Shown here in pieces: positions 1 through 8,157 of a stretch of DNA of 42,273 nucleotides. Position numbers and translations under genes: made by a program. Below the pieces are notes generated by a model. The model made no database searches. It saw only the letters and a program-made list of their open reading frames with translations, and was not told the DNA's origin. How positions within the stretch are numbered: position 1 is the stretch's first letter; each line of letters begins with the position of its first letter. Source of the stretch: UBA7683 sp964397855 (GTDB taxonomy: Bacteria; Patescibacteriota; Saccharimonadia; Saccharimonadales; UBA7683). The stretch is from assembly GCA_964397855.1 (NCBI GenBank), contig CAYNKQ010000010.1, forward strand, positions 1-42,273. The letters are read 5' to 3'.

Positions 1-53
1 GCGCTTCCATGGCATGGAAGAGGTCATCGGTTCGAATCCGATATGCTCCACCA
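1..53 (+). tRNA. tRNA-Ala(GGC), 3' part
   Basis: The 3' two thirds of a tRNA cut by the window edge. A 5-bp anticodon stem (CTTCC/GGAAG) encloses a 7-base loop with anticodon GGC, followed by a T-arm with the TTCGAAT loop, an acceptor strand and an encoded CCA. The anticodon reads Ala GCC codons. The D-arm and 5' acceptor strand lie outside the window. Confidence 0.9.
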
Positions 54-87
54 TTCAAAATGTACAAACACAATTTAGTTGGTAATA

Positions 88-117
88 ATACCTTTCAATG
101 CTGAAGGGTATTTTTAT
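88..117 (+). terminator. Rho-independent terminator of tRNA-Ala
   Basis: An ATACCTTTC / GAAGGGTAT hairpin (one G-U pair) followed by a run of five T, 35 bases downstream of the tRNA. Confidence 0.75.
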
Positions 118-174
118 ATCTGCATATTATAAATTTACAATTGCTTTCTTGCATGTTAACTGAGCGCGCCCGTT

Positions 175-202
175 TTGATTAACGTTGTGTCGGCGGTATA
201 CT
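175..202 (+). promoter_or_regulatory. Promoter of the murF-like operon
   Basis: TTGATT (175-180), a 16-base spacer and TATACT (197-202). The leader would be about 43 bases and contains a short CTAGT/ACTAG hairpin. No convincing ribosome binding site precedes the ATG at 252. Confidence 0.6.
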
Positions 203-251
203 AGTGAAAGACTAGACGATCCCCACTTTCTGTAAATAGTCACTCCAACGT

Positions 252-1523
252 ATGAAAAAATATTTCAAAAATATCATTGTGAAACTACTCTGGCTACAAG
301 TTAGCCGGCTCAGAAAAAAACACGAGCCTATTGTTATTGCGGTTGCTGGAAGTATCGGCAAAACAAGTACAAAATCGGCAATTGCGAAGGTGCTGAGTCA
401 GCACTTGAAGGTCCGTTGGCAAGACGGTAATTACAATGATATCGTGAGTGTTCCATTGATCTTCTTTGGGCAAAAAATGCCCAGTCTTCTGAATCCCTTT
501 GGCTGGCTCTGGGTTCTTATTGCTGCAGAGATCCAGATTCAATTAAATTACCCGTACCAGGTGGTTGTTTTGGAAGTCGGTACAGATTATGCGGGTAATA
601 TGGATCTCTTCAAGCAACGGCTTCGTGTTGATTATGGGATTTTAACAGGCATTACTCCTGAGCATATGGAAAACTTTACTGATCTCGATCAAGTGGCAGA
701 AGAAGAGTTGGTTATAGCGCAAATGGCGGATATAGTGCTAATTAATGCTGATACGGTTGAAAAAAGGTATCGTAAAGATCTTGAAAATGCTCTCACTTAC
801 GGTGAAGGTCCACAAGATTGTCGTATTACTGCCAAGCCGCTAACTAGCACTTTAAAGCGACCAGTGATATTTACGCTTAAAGATGGTGAAGAGTATACAG
901 TCGAGACCTCACTTATTGGTAAACAAAGTCTTCCAGCCTTAGCGGCGGCAGTGTTACTTTCTTCAAAGCTAGAGCTTATGAAGAAAGAAATTCAAGCTGG
1001 GCTCAAAAACATTGGCCCCATGCCCGGGAGAATGCAACTTCTCAAAGGTGAAAAAGGCTCTTTGTTGATCGATGATACGTATAACTCTAGTCCTGAATCT
1101 GCAATTGCCGCGCTAGCAACTCTTTACGAAGTGCCAGCAAAAAAGAAGATTGCTATTCTTGGTCAAATGAACGAACTAGGTGATTTTAGCCAAGAACTCC
1201 ACGAACAAGTCGGTACTTACTGTGATCCAAAAAAACTCGACATCGTGGTTACTATAGGTCCAGACGCTAATAAATATTTGGCAGCAATTGCTCAGAAGCG
1301 CGGTTGTAAAGTAATGCGCTGCCCAAGTCCATATCATGCTGCGGATGTTATTCGACCACTTATAGAAAAAGGTACAGTTGTTCTTGCTAAGGGTTCACAG
1401 AATGGAGTTTTCGCCGAAGAGGCACTTGCACAAATCTTAGCCGATCAGAAAGATGCAAAAAAACTTGTCCGTCAATCACGGGCTTGGATGAAATTAAAAG
1501 AAGCACAGTTTAACAATGAATAA
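252..1523 (+). CDS. murF: MurF-family Mur ligase (UDP-MurNAc-tripeptide:D-Ala-D-Ala ligase-like)
   Basis: A cytoplasmic ATP-dependent ligase of peptidoglycan precursor synthesis. MurF adds D-Ala-D-Ala to the UDP-MurNAc tripeptide. Seen: a Mur-ligase P-loop (G33-S-I-G-K-T-S39), an EVGTD motif near residue 108 and the family DDTYNSSP motif at 274-281, in 423 aa, close to the usual MurF length of about 450. The N-terminal UDP-substrate domain is very short, so the P-loop comes early. It opens a run of overlapping genes: its last 8 bases overlap the next start. A second MurF-like gene lies two genes downstream with ddl after it, which fits a wall-precursor operon. Which of the two paralogues is the true MurF cannot be decided from sequence alone; the other might act on an alternative stem peptide or be a MurT/CapB-like ligase. 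Confidence 0.85.
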   Translation: MKKYFKNIIVKLLWLQVSRLRKKHEPIVIAVAGSIGKTSTKSAIAKVLSQHLKVRWQDGNYNDIVSVPLIFFGQKMPSLLNPFGWLWVLIAAEIQIQLNYPYQVVVLEVGTDYAGNMDLFKQRLRVDYGILTGITPEHMENFTDLDQVAEEELVIAQMADIVLINADTVEKRYRKDLENALTYGEGPQDCRITAKPLTSTLKRPVIFTLKDGEEYTVETSLIGKQSLPALAAAVLLSSKLELMKKEIQAGLKNIGPMPGRMQLLKGEKGSLLIDDTYNSSPESAIAALATLYEVPAKKKIAILGQMNELGDFSQELHEQVGTYCDPKKLDIVVTIGPDANKYLAAIAQKRGCKVMRCPSPYHAADVIRPLIEKGTVVLAKGSQNGVFAEEALAQILADQKDAKKLVRQSRAWMKLKEAQFNNE

Positions 1524-2262
1524 AGAACATCAAATAATTGTTAACAATTTGGCGGTTACATACCTAGACGAAGGTAAAGGCCCGACATTGCTATTTGTGC
1601 ATGGTTGGCGTGATAAAAAAGAAACTTTTGATAACCTAAGCCGACAACTCCATTTGCAGTACCGATGTATTTCTGTTGATTTGCCAAACTTTGGTACAAG
1701 CCAAGACTCTGAAGCCGTCGTCACAATTGAGCAGTACGCGGATTTCCTCTGTGCATTTGCATCAAAATTGGAACTTCAAAATTACGCCATTATCGGGCAT
1801 TCAATGGGTGGTCAGATCGCCATATATGCTACTGGAGCAGGGGTAGTTCAGCCAAATACGCTAATTTTAATCGCATCCGCAGGAGTGCGCAGTAATGCAA
1901 GGATGGCAAAGCAAGCTCTGAGATTTGCATCAAAATTAACTCGAAGGTTCATACCAAGTAAGTTAAAAGACAAAGTGTATAAAAAAATTGGATCTGATTA
2001 CAGTACCCAGCTTAGTCAAACGCATAAAAAAATTATTAGCAATGTGCTAAGACACGACGTGCAAGAAATTGCAAAACGAATATCGGTACCAACCTTGTTG
2101 ATCTACGGGGAACTAGATAGTCATACGCCAGTGATCATGGGCCAGGTGTTGCAGCAGAAAATACCCGATTCGAGTTTAACTATTTTGAATGGTCAAGATC
2201 ACTGGGTGCATCAGTCTGCGGCAGCTGACATAGTCAAGATAATAAATGAGTTTATAAAATGA
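1516..2262 (+). CDS. Alpha/beta hydrolase
   Basis: A 248-aa alpha/beta-hydrolase-fold protein, without signal peptide, so probably cytoplasmic. Seen: oxyanion-region HGW at 29-31, nucleophile elbow G94-H-S96-M-G98, acid candidate D201 (ELDSHTP) and catalytic H229 (DHWVHQ), giving a complete Ser-Asp-His triad. The substrate is unknown. It overlaps the upstream MurF gene by 8 bases and the downstream MurF-like gene by 4 (ATGA), so the three are translationally coupled. Sitting between two cell-wall ligases suggests a role in envelope metabolism, but that is inference only. Confidence 0.85.
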   Translation: MNKEHQIIVNNLAVTYLDEGKGPTLLFVHGWRDKKETFDNLSRQLHLQYRCISVDLPNFGTSQDSEAVVTIEQYADFLCAFASKLELQNYAIIGHSMGGQIAIYATGAGVVQPNTLILIASAGVRSNARMAKQALRFASKLTRRFIPSKLKDKVYKKIGSDYSTQLSQTHKKIISNVLRHDVQEIAKRISVPTLLIYGELDSHTPVIMGQVLQQKIPDSSLTILNGQDHWVHQSAAADIVKIINEFIK

Positions 2263-3686
2263 AAATATTGAAATTTATATCCTCACTGTTTTCACCCAAA
2301 ATGCCACTAAATATTGTCTATATGTTGCAACAGGTTGAATACGCCCCTCTACAGTTTGTTCGGTGGTTTATAAGATTACCAAACATATCAGGTGTTATGC
2401 ATCGTAAAAAGCTAGTACCCACCTCGGCAGCCAAGTTACTTGTTTGTTTAATTTACTTCTGTTGGGTGCTGCTTGGTGTCATGGGAATTACTCTGATCTT
2501 CTCATCCGATTTTTTGGTTCTCGGCGTTGTTTTAGCGGTTGTCTCACCCATACTTTCTATTACGTCACTTCTAGTATTCATGTTTTTTGCGCGTATAACC
2601 ATAGTGGCACCACGACAACGCAGATATATTGAGGCTAGTGAAAAGATATTTCAAAAACATAAAGCAAAAATAGTTGCGGTCGCTGGTAGCTACGGTAAGA
2701 CCACTATGAAAGAGCTTCTTGCTACGGTTCTTTCTGAAAAATTCGTAGTTGCAGTTACCGAAGGGAACATGAACACACCGATTGCTCACGCAAGATTTGC
2801 TGCTCGGTTAAGCGGTGATGAAGATATCTTGATTATAGAATATGGAGAAGGTGCTCCAGGTGATGTGAAAAGATTTGCTCGTACGACCCATCCCGATTAT
2901 GGATTTATAACAGGGCTTGCTCCAAATCACCTTGACGCATACAAAACCATTGATGCTTTGGCGGATGATATATTGTCACTCCGTGAATCCGTAAAAGACG
3001 ACACCTTACTTATATCTGGTGAATCAACAATGCTACAAACATACCTAAGGCCTCAGGATCATTTATTTACTTCTAAAGAAGCGGCAGGTTGGAAAATCAC
3101 AGATATCAAAATATCTGTTGAAGGAACCTCTTTCAGCATGCGTAGAAACAAAACAACTCTGAATATATCAAGCAAGCTTCTTGGCAGGCATCAGGTTGCA
3201 CCACTGGCAGCGGCTGCAAGTTTTGCATTTCAACTTGGGTTGAGTAAATCCCAGATTCAAGAAGGTCTCAGTAAGACAACTCCGTTTGCTCACAGAATGT
3301 GTCCCTATTCAATCTCAGGAGCGCAGATAATCGACGACACGTACAATGGCAACTTAGAAGGCAGCCTTGCTGGTATAGAACTCCTTTCAGCTCTTACTGC
3401 CAGTCGTAAAATATATGTAACGCCCGGGCTGGTTGAGCAGGGTGAACAGAAAGCGTTTGTGCACCAACAGATTGCCAAGGCTCTTATTACGACAGCGCCT
3501 GATCTAATAGTGTTAATGCGTAATTCAGCAACTAGCATAATTGAAGAATATCTTTTGGAAAATCAGTTTACTGGTCAGCTAAAAATTGAAGACGACCCGC
3601 TCACTTTCTACCAGAATCTGGCACACTTTGTTGCCAAGGGTGATCTTGTTATGATGCAAAATGACTGGACAGACAATTACAATTAA
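2259..3686 (+). CDS. Membrane-anchored MurF-like Mur ligase
   Basis: A Mur-ligase-family protein of 475 aa with an N-terminal membrane part that ordinary MurF lacks. Seen: hydrophobic segments at about 60-81 and 86-110, then the ligase P-loop (G143-S-Y-G-K-T-T149) and the DDTYNGN motif at 359-365. The central and C-terminal ligase domains look intact. The start overlaps the hydrolase stop (ATGA). Known of the family: ATP-dependent amide-bond formation on UDP-MurNAc peptides. Inferred: either a MurF held near MraY/MurG at the membrane or a paralogue with another amino acid or peptide substrate. The operon with ddl supports wall synthesis. Confidence 0.8.
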   Translation: MKILKFISSLFSPKMPLNIVYMLQQVEYAPLQFVRWFIRLPNISGVMHRKKLVPTSAAKLLVCLIYFCWVLLGVMGITLIFSSDFLVLGVVLAVVSPILSITSLLVFMFFARITIVAPRQRRYIEASEKIFQKHKAKIVAVAGSYGKTTMKELLATVLSEKFVVAVTEGNMNTPIAHARFAARLSGDEDILIIEYGEGAPGDVKRFARTTHPDYGFITGLAPNHLDAYKTIDALADDILSLRESVKDDTLLISGESTMLQTYLRPQDHLFTSKEAAGWKITDIKISVEGTSFSMRRNKTTLNISSKLLGRHQVAPLAAAASFAFQLGLSKSQIQEGLSKTTPFAHRMCPYSISGAQIIDDTYNGNLEGSLAGIELLSALTASRKIYVTPGLVEQGEQKAFVHQQIAKALITTAPDLIVLMRNSATSIIEEYLLENQFTGQLKIEDDPLTFYQNLAHFVAKGDLVMMQNDWTDNYN

Positions 3687-3722
3687 ATATACTTAATTGT
3701 AATAAGTAATTGCACCCGGGTG

Positions 3723-3728
3723 TATACT
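3723..3728 (+). promoter_or_regulatory. -10 box of ddl (leaderless start)
   Basis: TATACT lies only 7 bases before the ddl ATG, so transcription should begin at or next to the start codon. There is no ribosome binding site in the 7-base gap. No good -35 at standard distance is visible. Confidence 0.55.
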
Positions 3729-3735
3729 ATCAAGT

Positions 3736-4899
3736 ATGAAAACAATCGCAATTATTTTTGGAGGTCAGTCAACTGAGCACGACGTTTCTATAATAACGGC
3801 ACTCGCTAGTGTTATTAAGCCGCTTGAACTTGTGGGTGGAATTCGGGTAGAACCAATATATATCGCCAAAGATGGCTCATGGTACTGCGATCAAAAACTA
3901 AAAAATATTAACCTGTTCACTAGTGGTGAAATTGAAGAATTTATGAAGAAAGCCCCGAAGATTCATTTATTATTTGATGATGGTTTGACTGTAGTAAAAT
4001 CTAGCCAATTTGCTGGTCGTAAACAATATATAAAGATAGATGTGGTGTTTCCGGCAATGCACGGCACTCATGGTGAAGACGGTGATCTGATGGGACTTCT
4101 CGAGATGGCCGGAGTGCCATACGTTGGTTGTGGGGTTGCTGCAAGCGTGGTTGCAATGGACAAAGTATTGGCCAAGCAAGTCACTCAGAGTTTTGGCCTT
4201 CCGAGTACACCGTGGGTATGGTTGCGTGCCGATGAGCTTGGTGATCCAGCAGAGGCGCTAAAAAAGTGCAACATCCTTAAATACCCATTGTTCGTTAAGC
4301 CGGCTCGACTCGGTTCAAGCATTGGTATTACACGCGTAACAGAAAAAGCTCAACTTATGAACGCCCTAGAAGTCGCCGCGCATTATGATGACAAGATTAT
4401 TGTTGAACAAGGTGTCGATAATCTAATTGAGGTTACGTTGCCGATAATGGGTAATCAGCAACCAAAACCCGCGCTGCTCGAACAGCCGCTCCTAAACAGT
4501 GAAGATTTTTTTGACTTCGATACCAAATACATGCAAGGTGGTAAAAAAGGTGGCGGTAAGAGCGGCGGCACAAAAGGCGCTCAGGGTTATAGCAACCTTC
4601 CGGCTGATATTCCGAAAGATCTGTATGAGAAGGCTGAAAGACTCGGCCTCGATGTGTATAAAGTTGTTGGTTGTGAGGGAATCTCTCGTGTAGATATGCT
4701 GATTAATTCTAAAACCAAAGAAGTATTCTTTAATGAGATTAATCCTCTTCCCGGTGATTTATATGCGCATAACTGGCGAGCAGCTGGTGTTTCAAATGTT
4801 ACACTTGTGCAAGACTTGGTTGCACTTGCCGAGCAACGATTTGCAGATAAAAAGCGACGTACAACTACGTTCAACACTAACTATCTAAAGCAGTTTTAG
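3736..4899 (+). CDS. ddl: D-alanine--D-alanine ligase
   Basis: An ATP-grasp ligase making the D-Ala-D-Ala dipeptide used by MurF. Seen: N-terminal FGGQSTEHDVS, the MHGTHGEDG segment, ATP-grasp KPARLGSSIGI, and the C-terminal metal-binding NEINP at 333-337, in 387 aa. Odd: where Ddl enzymes usually have the short active-site omega loop, this protein has a Gly/Lys-rich low-complexity stretch at about 264-284, and the C-terminal motif reads NEINPLPGDLYAHNW rather than the common NEINTLPG form. These may alter the second-substrate pocket. It follows the MurF-like genes after 49 bases with its own promoter. D-Ala-D-Lac or other depsipeptide ligase activity cannot be excluded. Confidence 0.9.
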   Translation: MKTIAIIFGGQSTEHDVSIITALASVIKPLELVGGIRVEPIYIAKDGSWYCDQKLKNINLFTSGEIEEFMKKAPKIHLLFDDGLTVVKSSQFAGRKQYIKIDVVFPAMHGTHGEDGDLMGLLEMAGVPYVGCGVAASVVAMDKVLAKQVTQSFGLPSTPWVWLRADELGDPAEALKKCNILKYPLFVKPARLGSSIGITRVTEKAQLMNALEVAAHYDDKIIVEQGVDNLIEVTLPIMGNQQPKPALLEQPLLNSEDFFDFDTKYMQGGKKGGGKSGGTKGAQGYSNLPADIPKDLYEKAERLGLDVYKVVGCEGISRVDMLINSKTKEVFFNEINPLPGDLYAHNWRAAGVSNVTLVQDLVALAEQRFADKKRRTTTFNTNYLKQF

Positions 4900-4959
4900 G
4901 TATGGCTGAGATAACGTTTCATCATCACCCTGCTATAAGCGTTGCTGAGGGCTCTCGTA

Positions 4960-5886
4960 ATGTTTAAATATCAGAACTCCGAAGTATATCTTCGCAACAA
5001 GTTTGTGCCGTTTTCAAAAGCAACTGTGAGTATAGCAAGCTCATCGGTTTTGTATGGACTCACTGTATACACCGTTTTTAACGCTAATTGGAACAAACAG
5101 AAAAAGCAGTTATACATATTTAGACTCAAAGATCATTACCAGCGTCTCATAAATTCTGCCAAAATTATGGATTTTCATCAGTTTGTAGAAGAGTATAGCT
5201 ACGAAGAATTTGAAGAAACAATGCGAGAGCTCTTGAAAAGAAATAAGATTCAAGAAGACGTGCTCGTTCGGGTGGCTGTATTTATTGATGAGCTGATTGC
5301 GGGAACAAAGATTCATGGTTTAAAAAACAGTGTATCGGCTTACGTATACCCAATGGGTGAGATCCTACCAACGGATGGGGTTCACGCAATGGTTTCGTCG
5401 TGGCAACGTACGCCCGATAACTCAATTCCTTCCCGCGCTAAAATCAACGGCAGCTACATCAATGCAAGTCTGATGAAGAATGAAGCGCTGCTCAACGGAT
5501 ACGATGAGGCGATTGCCTTAGATCAACACGGCCACGTATCTGAGGGCACTGTCGCGAATTTATTTATAGTCCGTGACGGGATATTGATTACTCCGGACAA
5601 CTCTACAGATATCCTCGAGGGTATTACGAGAAACTCAGTAATACGCCTAGCAGAGCAGTTTAATATTCCAACGAAACTTTGTGCTGTAGACAGAAGTGAA
5701 CTCTACGTAGCTGACGAGATATTTATGTGCGGATCAAGCGCTCGAATAACTCCGGTGCTTTCGGTAGACAAACGCTCAATTAACAATCAATCGGTAGGAC
5801 TAATTACGCAAAAGCTTTCCGCGGCATATAGTGATATTCAGCACAGTAGAATCGCAGATTCAAACAGCTGGCTGCTGTTGGTTTAG
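4960..5886 (+). CDS. PLP-dependent class IV aminotransferase (IlvE/Dat/PabC family)
   Basis: A fold-type IV PLP enzyme. Seen: the catalytic-lysine segment SRAKINGSY (K161 from this start), an ALDQHGHVSEGTVANLF motif, LEGITRNSV, and a CGSSARITPV segment near the C-terminus, all in family order; 308 aa is a normal length. I chose ATG 4960 (GAGGG 9 bases upstream); a TTG at 4942 would add six residues. Family members act as branched-chain aminotransferase, D-amino-acid aminotransferase or aminodeoxychorismate lyase. The position after ddl makes a D-amino-acid role attractive but unproven. A 21-codon ATG-to-TAA reading at 4902-4967 overlaps the start and may be a leader. Confidence 0.8.
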   Translation: MFKYQNSEVYLRNKFVPFSKATVSIASSSVLYGLTVYTVFNANWNKQKKQLYIFRLKDHYQRLINSAKIMDFHQFVEEYSYEEFEETMRELLKRNKIQEDVLVRVAVFIDELIAGTKIHGLKNSVSAYVYPMGEILPTDGVHAMVSSWQRTPDNSIPSRAKINGSYINASLMKNEALLNGYDEAIALDQHGHVSEGTVANLFIVRDGILITPDNSTDILEGITRNSVIRLAEQFNIPTKLCAVDRSELYVADEIFMCGSSARITPVLSVDKRSINNQSVGLITQKLSAAYSDIQHSRIADSNSWLLLV

Positions 5887-5987
5887 GCTCTGGAGCGATG
5901 AGTTGTTGGGGTTGCTCTAATTTTGTACTTGCTAATGTATACTTTATGGCAGTACAATTTGGCTAATAACTAAAATGAGGGAATGAC

Positions 5988-7112
5988 ATGGCTGCAGTTG
6001 AAGTTAGTGTTGATCAAATTGCTCACGATGAGACAGTCCCTAGTGGCTGTCTTTTAAATAAGAAGTGTGGCTCAGCGGTAGCCGGAAGCTGTGCGCTACT
6101 TCTGGCCATAAGGGAAGCGGCCGAATATACTGATCCGCAACTTGAAGTTGTTGCAACAATACTCAGGTCATCCCCAGGTGATATTGCGCGAGCTGATATT
6201 TTGCCGCAACTTTCACCTGCTGCATCTGCGGCCGCGAAGGCCACTAAGTTCGCCCAGATCACGGCTACGTTACTCGACATCCAGGGCCTACAAGATGTGG
6301 TTTCTAAAACTGGAGAAAGAGGTAGTCGTCGGTATCAAGTTGACGGTGAGGCGTTAGTCAGAGCCTGCGCTAATGTGGAACTTTCTTCTGAAACAAGTGT
6401 TGCGCTTAACTTTCCAGAGCCTCGCCCTGCTGGGGAGTTAGAGGAAGCTGTCGACACGGGAGATGCAGAAGCGGCGGAAAGAGTAGCTACTGGCTTACAG
6501 TACTGGATAATGGGCAGACTTGATCCTTTCGACTTTGATCAACTTATCCAAAATGCAGACCTTTGTTCAGTTGCACAACTTGACGCTGCTCTTGAACAAG
6601 CCAAGCGCCTTGCGATTACGAATGAGAGTTACGCCCGCTCGGCGGTTGCAGTTGAGCGATTCGCGATATTATCTGCACTTAGGAATGCCGAAGGAAAGCC
6701 TTCAATCGGTCAGCAAGCACGAGACAGAATTATTACCGAGCATAACGACACTGCAATTGGTGTAACGGCATCCACCGAACCAGAAGAGGGCGAGCGACCG
6801 CCTATGCCCGATACAACATCAAAGCCACGAGCTACCGTTGATGCGACAGGATGGCAAGACTTCGCAAACTGCCTAGGTGTTGATCCCGACCTATTCTTTC
6901 CAGAGCGCGGGGCTAGCACACGTGAAGCCAAAGAGGTATGCAAAGGCTGTGTTGTCCGTGAAGATTGCTTAGAATATGCACTGGCTAATGGCGAGAAGTT
7001 TGGTATTTGGGGTGGTCTCAGCGAACGTGAACGCCGAAGAATTCGAAGACAACGTTCTATAGCTCGTCGTACTGCACTTGAGGCAGAGTCAACCTCAGAT
7101 AGTGAAGTGTAG
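5988..7112 (+). CDS. Large WhiB-domain protein (putative Fe-S regulator)
   Basis: A 374-aa protein whose C-terminus (about 285-360) is a WhiB-like domain. Four cysteines, C295-X22-C318-X2-C321-X5-C327, match the 4Fe-4S ligand spacing. They are followed by the GIWGG turn and a basic ERRRIRRQRS tail like the WhiB DNA-binding tail. Residues 1-280 are unusual: Ala/Glu-rich helices and a stretch at about 95-125 that could be a winged helix (ERGSRRYQVDGEALVRA). Typical WhiB proteins are only 80-130 aa. WhiB factors are known mainly from Actinobacteria and their phages, where they bind sigma factors and sense NO, O2 or redox state. TATACT lies about 35 bases upstream; the start has a GAGGG ribosome binding site. 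It is a single-gene unit, with the next gene convergent. Confidence 0.8.
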   Translation: MAAVEVSVDQIAHDETVPSGCLLNKKCGSAVAGSCALLLAIREAAEYTDPQLEVVATILRSSPGDIARADILPQLSPAASAAAKATKFAQITATLLDIQGLQDVVSKTGERGSRRYQVDGEALVRACANVELSSETSVALNFPEPRPAGELEEAVDTGDAEAAERVATGLQYWIMGRLDPFDFDQLIQNADLCSVAQLDAALEQAKRLAITNESYARSAVAVERFAILSALRNAEGKPSIGQQARDRIITEHNDTAIGVTASTEPEEGERPPMPDTTSKPRATVDATGWQDFANCLGVDPDLFFPERGASTREAKEVCKGCVVREDCLEYALANGEKFGIWGGLSERERRRIRRQRSIARRTALEAESTSDSEV

Positions 7113-7144
7113 TTGTTGAAGCGCTACATGATTTAAAGATGGGC

Positions 7145-8047
7145 CTAATTTTTGGAAATTGAGAGTGACCCTAAGTTTTTATACGGACGAGTTTCGGCCG
7201 GAGTCGGTACGTTGTAGTCTGGAAATTCAACGCGTGGGTTACAGAACTGTACAATTGCCCAACGCATAACAGTTTCACTCACTTTTTTATCACTTTCTAT
7301 AACGTCGTGCCAACCAAGCGGTAGATCATGATTACCGGATTTAAACTGGTCTGGTAATCGGTTCCAACCTGCTCCCAAAAAGAATTTTGCTTCACCTGGT
7401 TGGTGACTGACTGGTTGCAAGGTGTCTTCCAGACCTTTCATATAGGCTTCATCACAATCAACGGTAAGACCATTTTCTCCCTTGGTAATTCTGAGGCCTT
7501 CATGGCTCTCGCCAATGGCTAGGGTACAGACACTTCTGTCAAAGTGCCCTTTAGCTAGAAGCCCGTCATTCGGATGGTATGCAATGAATCGAAGCACGTC
7601 GTTAACGGTGCCTACTTCGGGGCTCATAATTCCCACTAGGCCTGTCTGGAGCCAGTCGAGTTCTTGAAGTGCTTGTTTTTTAGAACGCTGGCCTGCCCAA
7701 AATATCTCTTCTGCAGCGTCGAGAAATTCTTTCATTTCGTGCGGGAGGCCACCTGAGACCCGGGCTTCAACAACTTGTCTGGACTGTGCTCCGAAGTGAA
7801 AGATATCTTTGTTATCGGGCACTGTTCCGCGTACGCCTTGGTTCCCTGCAACTCGAACGTACTGTCCAAAATCTCCGTCGCCCCTGCCAGTGCTTTCAAA
7901 GCGTGTCGCGGCATGATACTCATCTTCAATTTCTAGAAACGCCAAGTATCGTTGCATGGCAACTTCAAGATCGCTATATCCTATATCAATACCAACGGGG
8001 ACAAAACCAGATTCATATAAGTTTTCGTGTACATTAAGCTCACTCAT
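7145..8047 (-). CDS. Putative 2-oxoglutarate/Fe(II) oxygenase (IPNS-like fold)
   Basis: A 300-aa protein with the C-terminal pattern of 2OG-Fe(II) oxygenases. Seen: GHFDRS giving H168-X-D170, a distal H247 in GWHDVI, and R262 in RWAIVQFCNP at the usual 2OG-carboxylate position. The segments LRFIAYHPNDG before and GLRI after the HxD motif also fit the isopenicillin-N-synthase-like subgroup. The substrate is unknown. The ATG is preceded by AAGGAGG at good spacing. It is divergent from a winged-helix/Nudix regulator across 110 bases with two palindromes, so the two are probably co-regulated. No homology search was possible, so the call rests on motif order. Confidence 0.65.
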   Translation of the reverse strand: MSELNVHENLYESGFVPVGIDIGYSDLEVAMQRYLAFLEIEDEYHAATRFESTGRGDGDFGQYVRVAGNQGVRGTVPDNKDIFHFGAQSRQVVEARVSGGLPHEMKEFLDAAEEIFWAGQRSKKQALQELDWLQTGLVGIMSPEVGTVNDVLRFIAYHPNDGLLAKGHFDRSVCTLAIGESHEGLRITKGENGLTVDCDEAYMKGLEDTLQPVSHQPGEAKFFLGAGWNRLPDQFKSGNHDLPLGWHDVIESDKKVSETVMRWAIVQFCNPRVEFPDYNVPTPAETRPYKNLGSLSISKN

Positions 8048-8072
8048 CAGATCCTCCTTTTACGTGACTGAT

Positions 8073-8088
8073 GAGCTTGCGCAAGCTC
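8073..8088. promoter_or_regulatory. Perfect 16-bp palindrome (putative operator)
   Basis: GAGCTTGCGCAAGCTC is a perfect palindrome in the intergenic region, about 25 bases before the minus-strand start at 8047 and 70 bases from the divergent start. It may be an operator for the adjacent HTH protein or a hairpin in the oxygenase leader. Confidence 0.5.
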
Positions 8089-8122
8089 TGTATGTAGCGT
8101 ATCGAACCATACTCGGTAGCGC

Positions 8123-8157
8123 TAGACAGTTTGTTTTGACTCAACTACACTTGAGTT
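8123..8157 (+). promoter_or_regulatory. Leaderless promoter with overlapping inverted repeat
   Basis: TAGACA (8123-8128), 17 bases, TACACT (8146-8151), then 6 bases to the ATG at 8158. An inverted repeat ACTCAA-N6-TTGAGT (8139-8156) lies across the -10 box, where a bound repressor would block transcription. This is consistent with autoregulation by the encoded winged-helix protein. Confidence 0.55.

Noticed and set aside
4902..4967. 21-codon ORF between ddl and the aminotransferase gene
   Set aside because: No ribosome binding site and no family; it could be a leader but the support is only its overlap, so it was not called.
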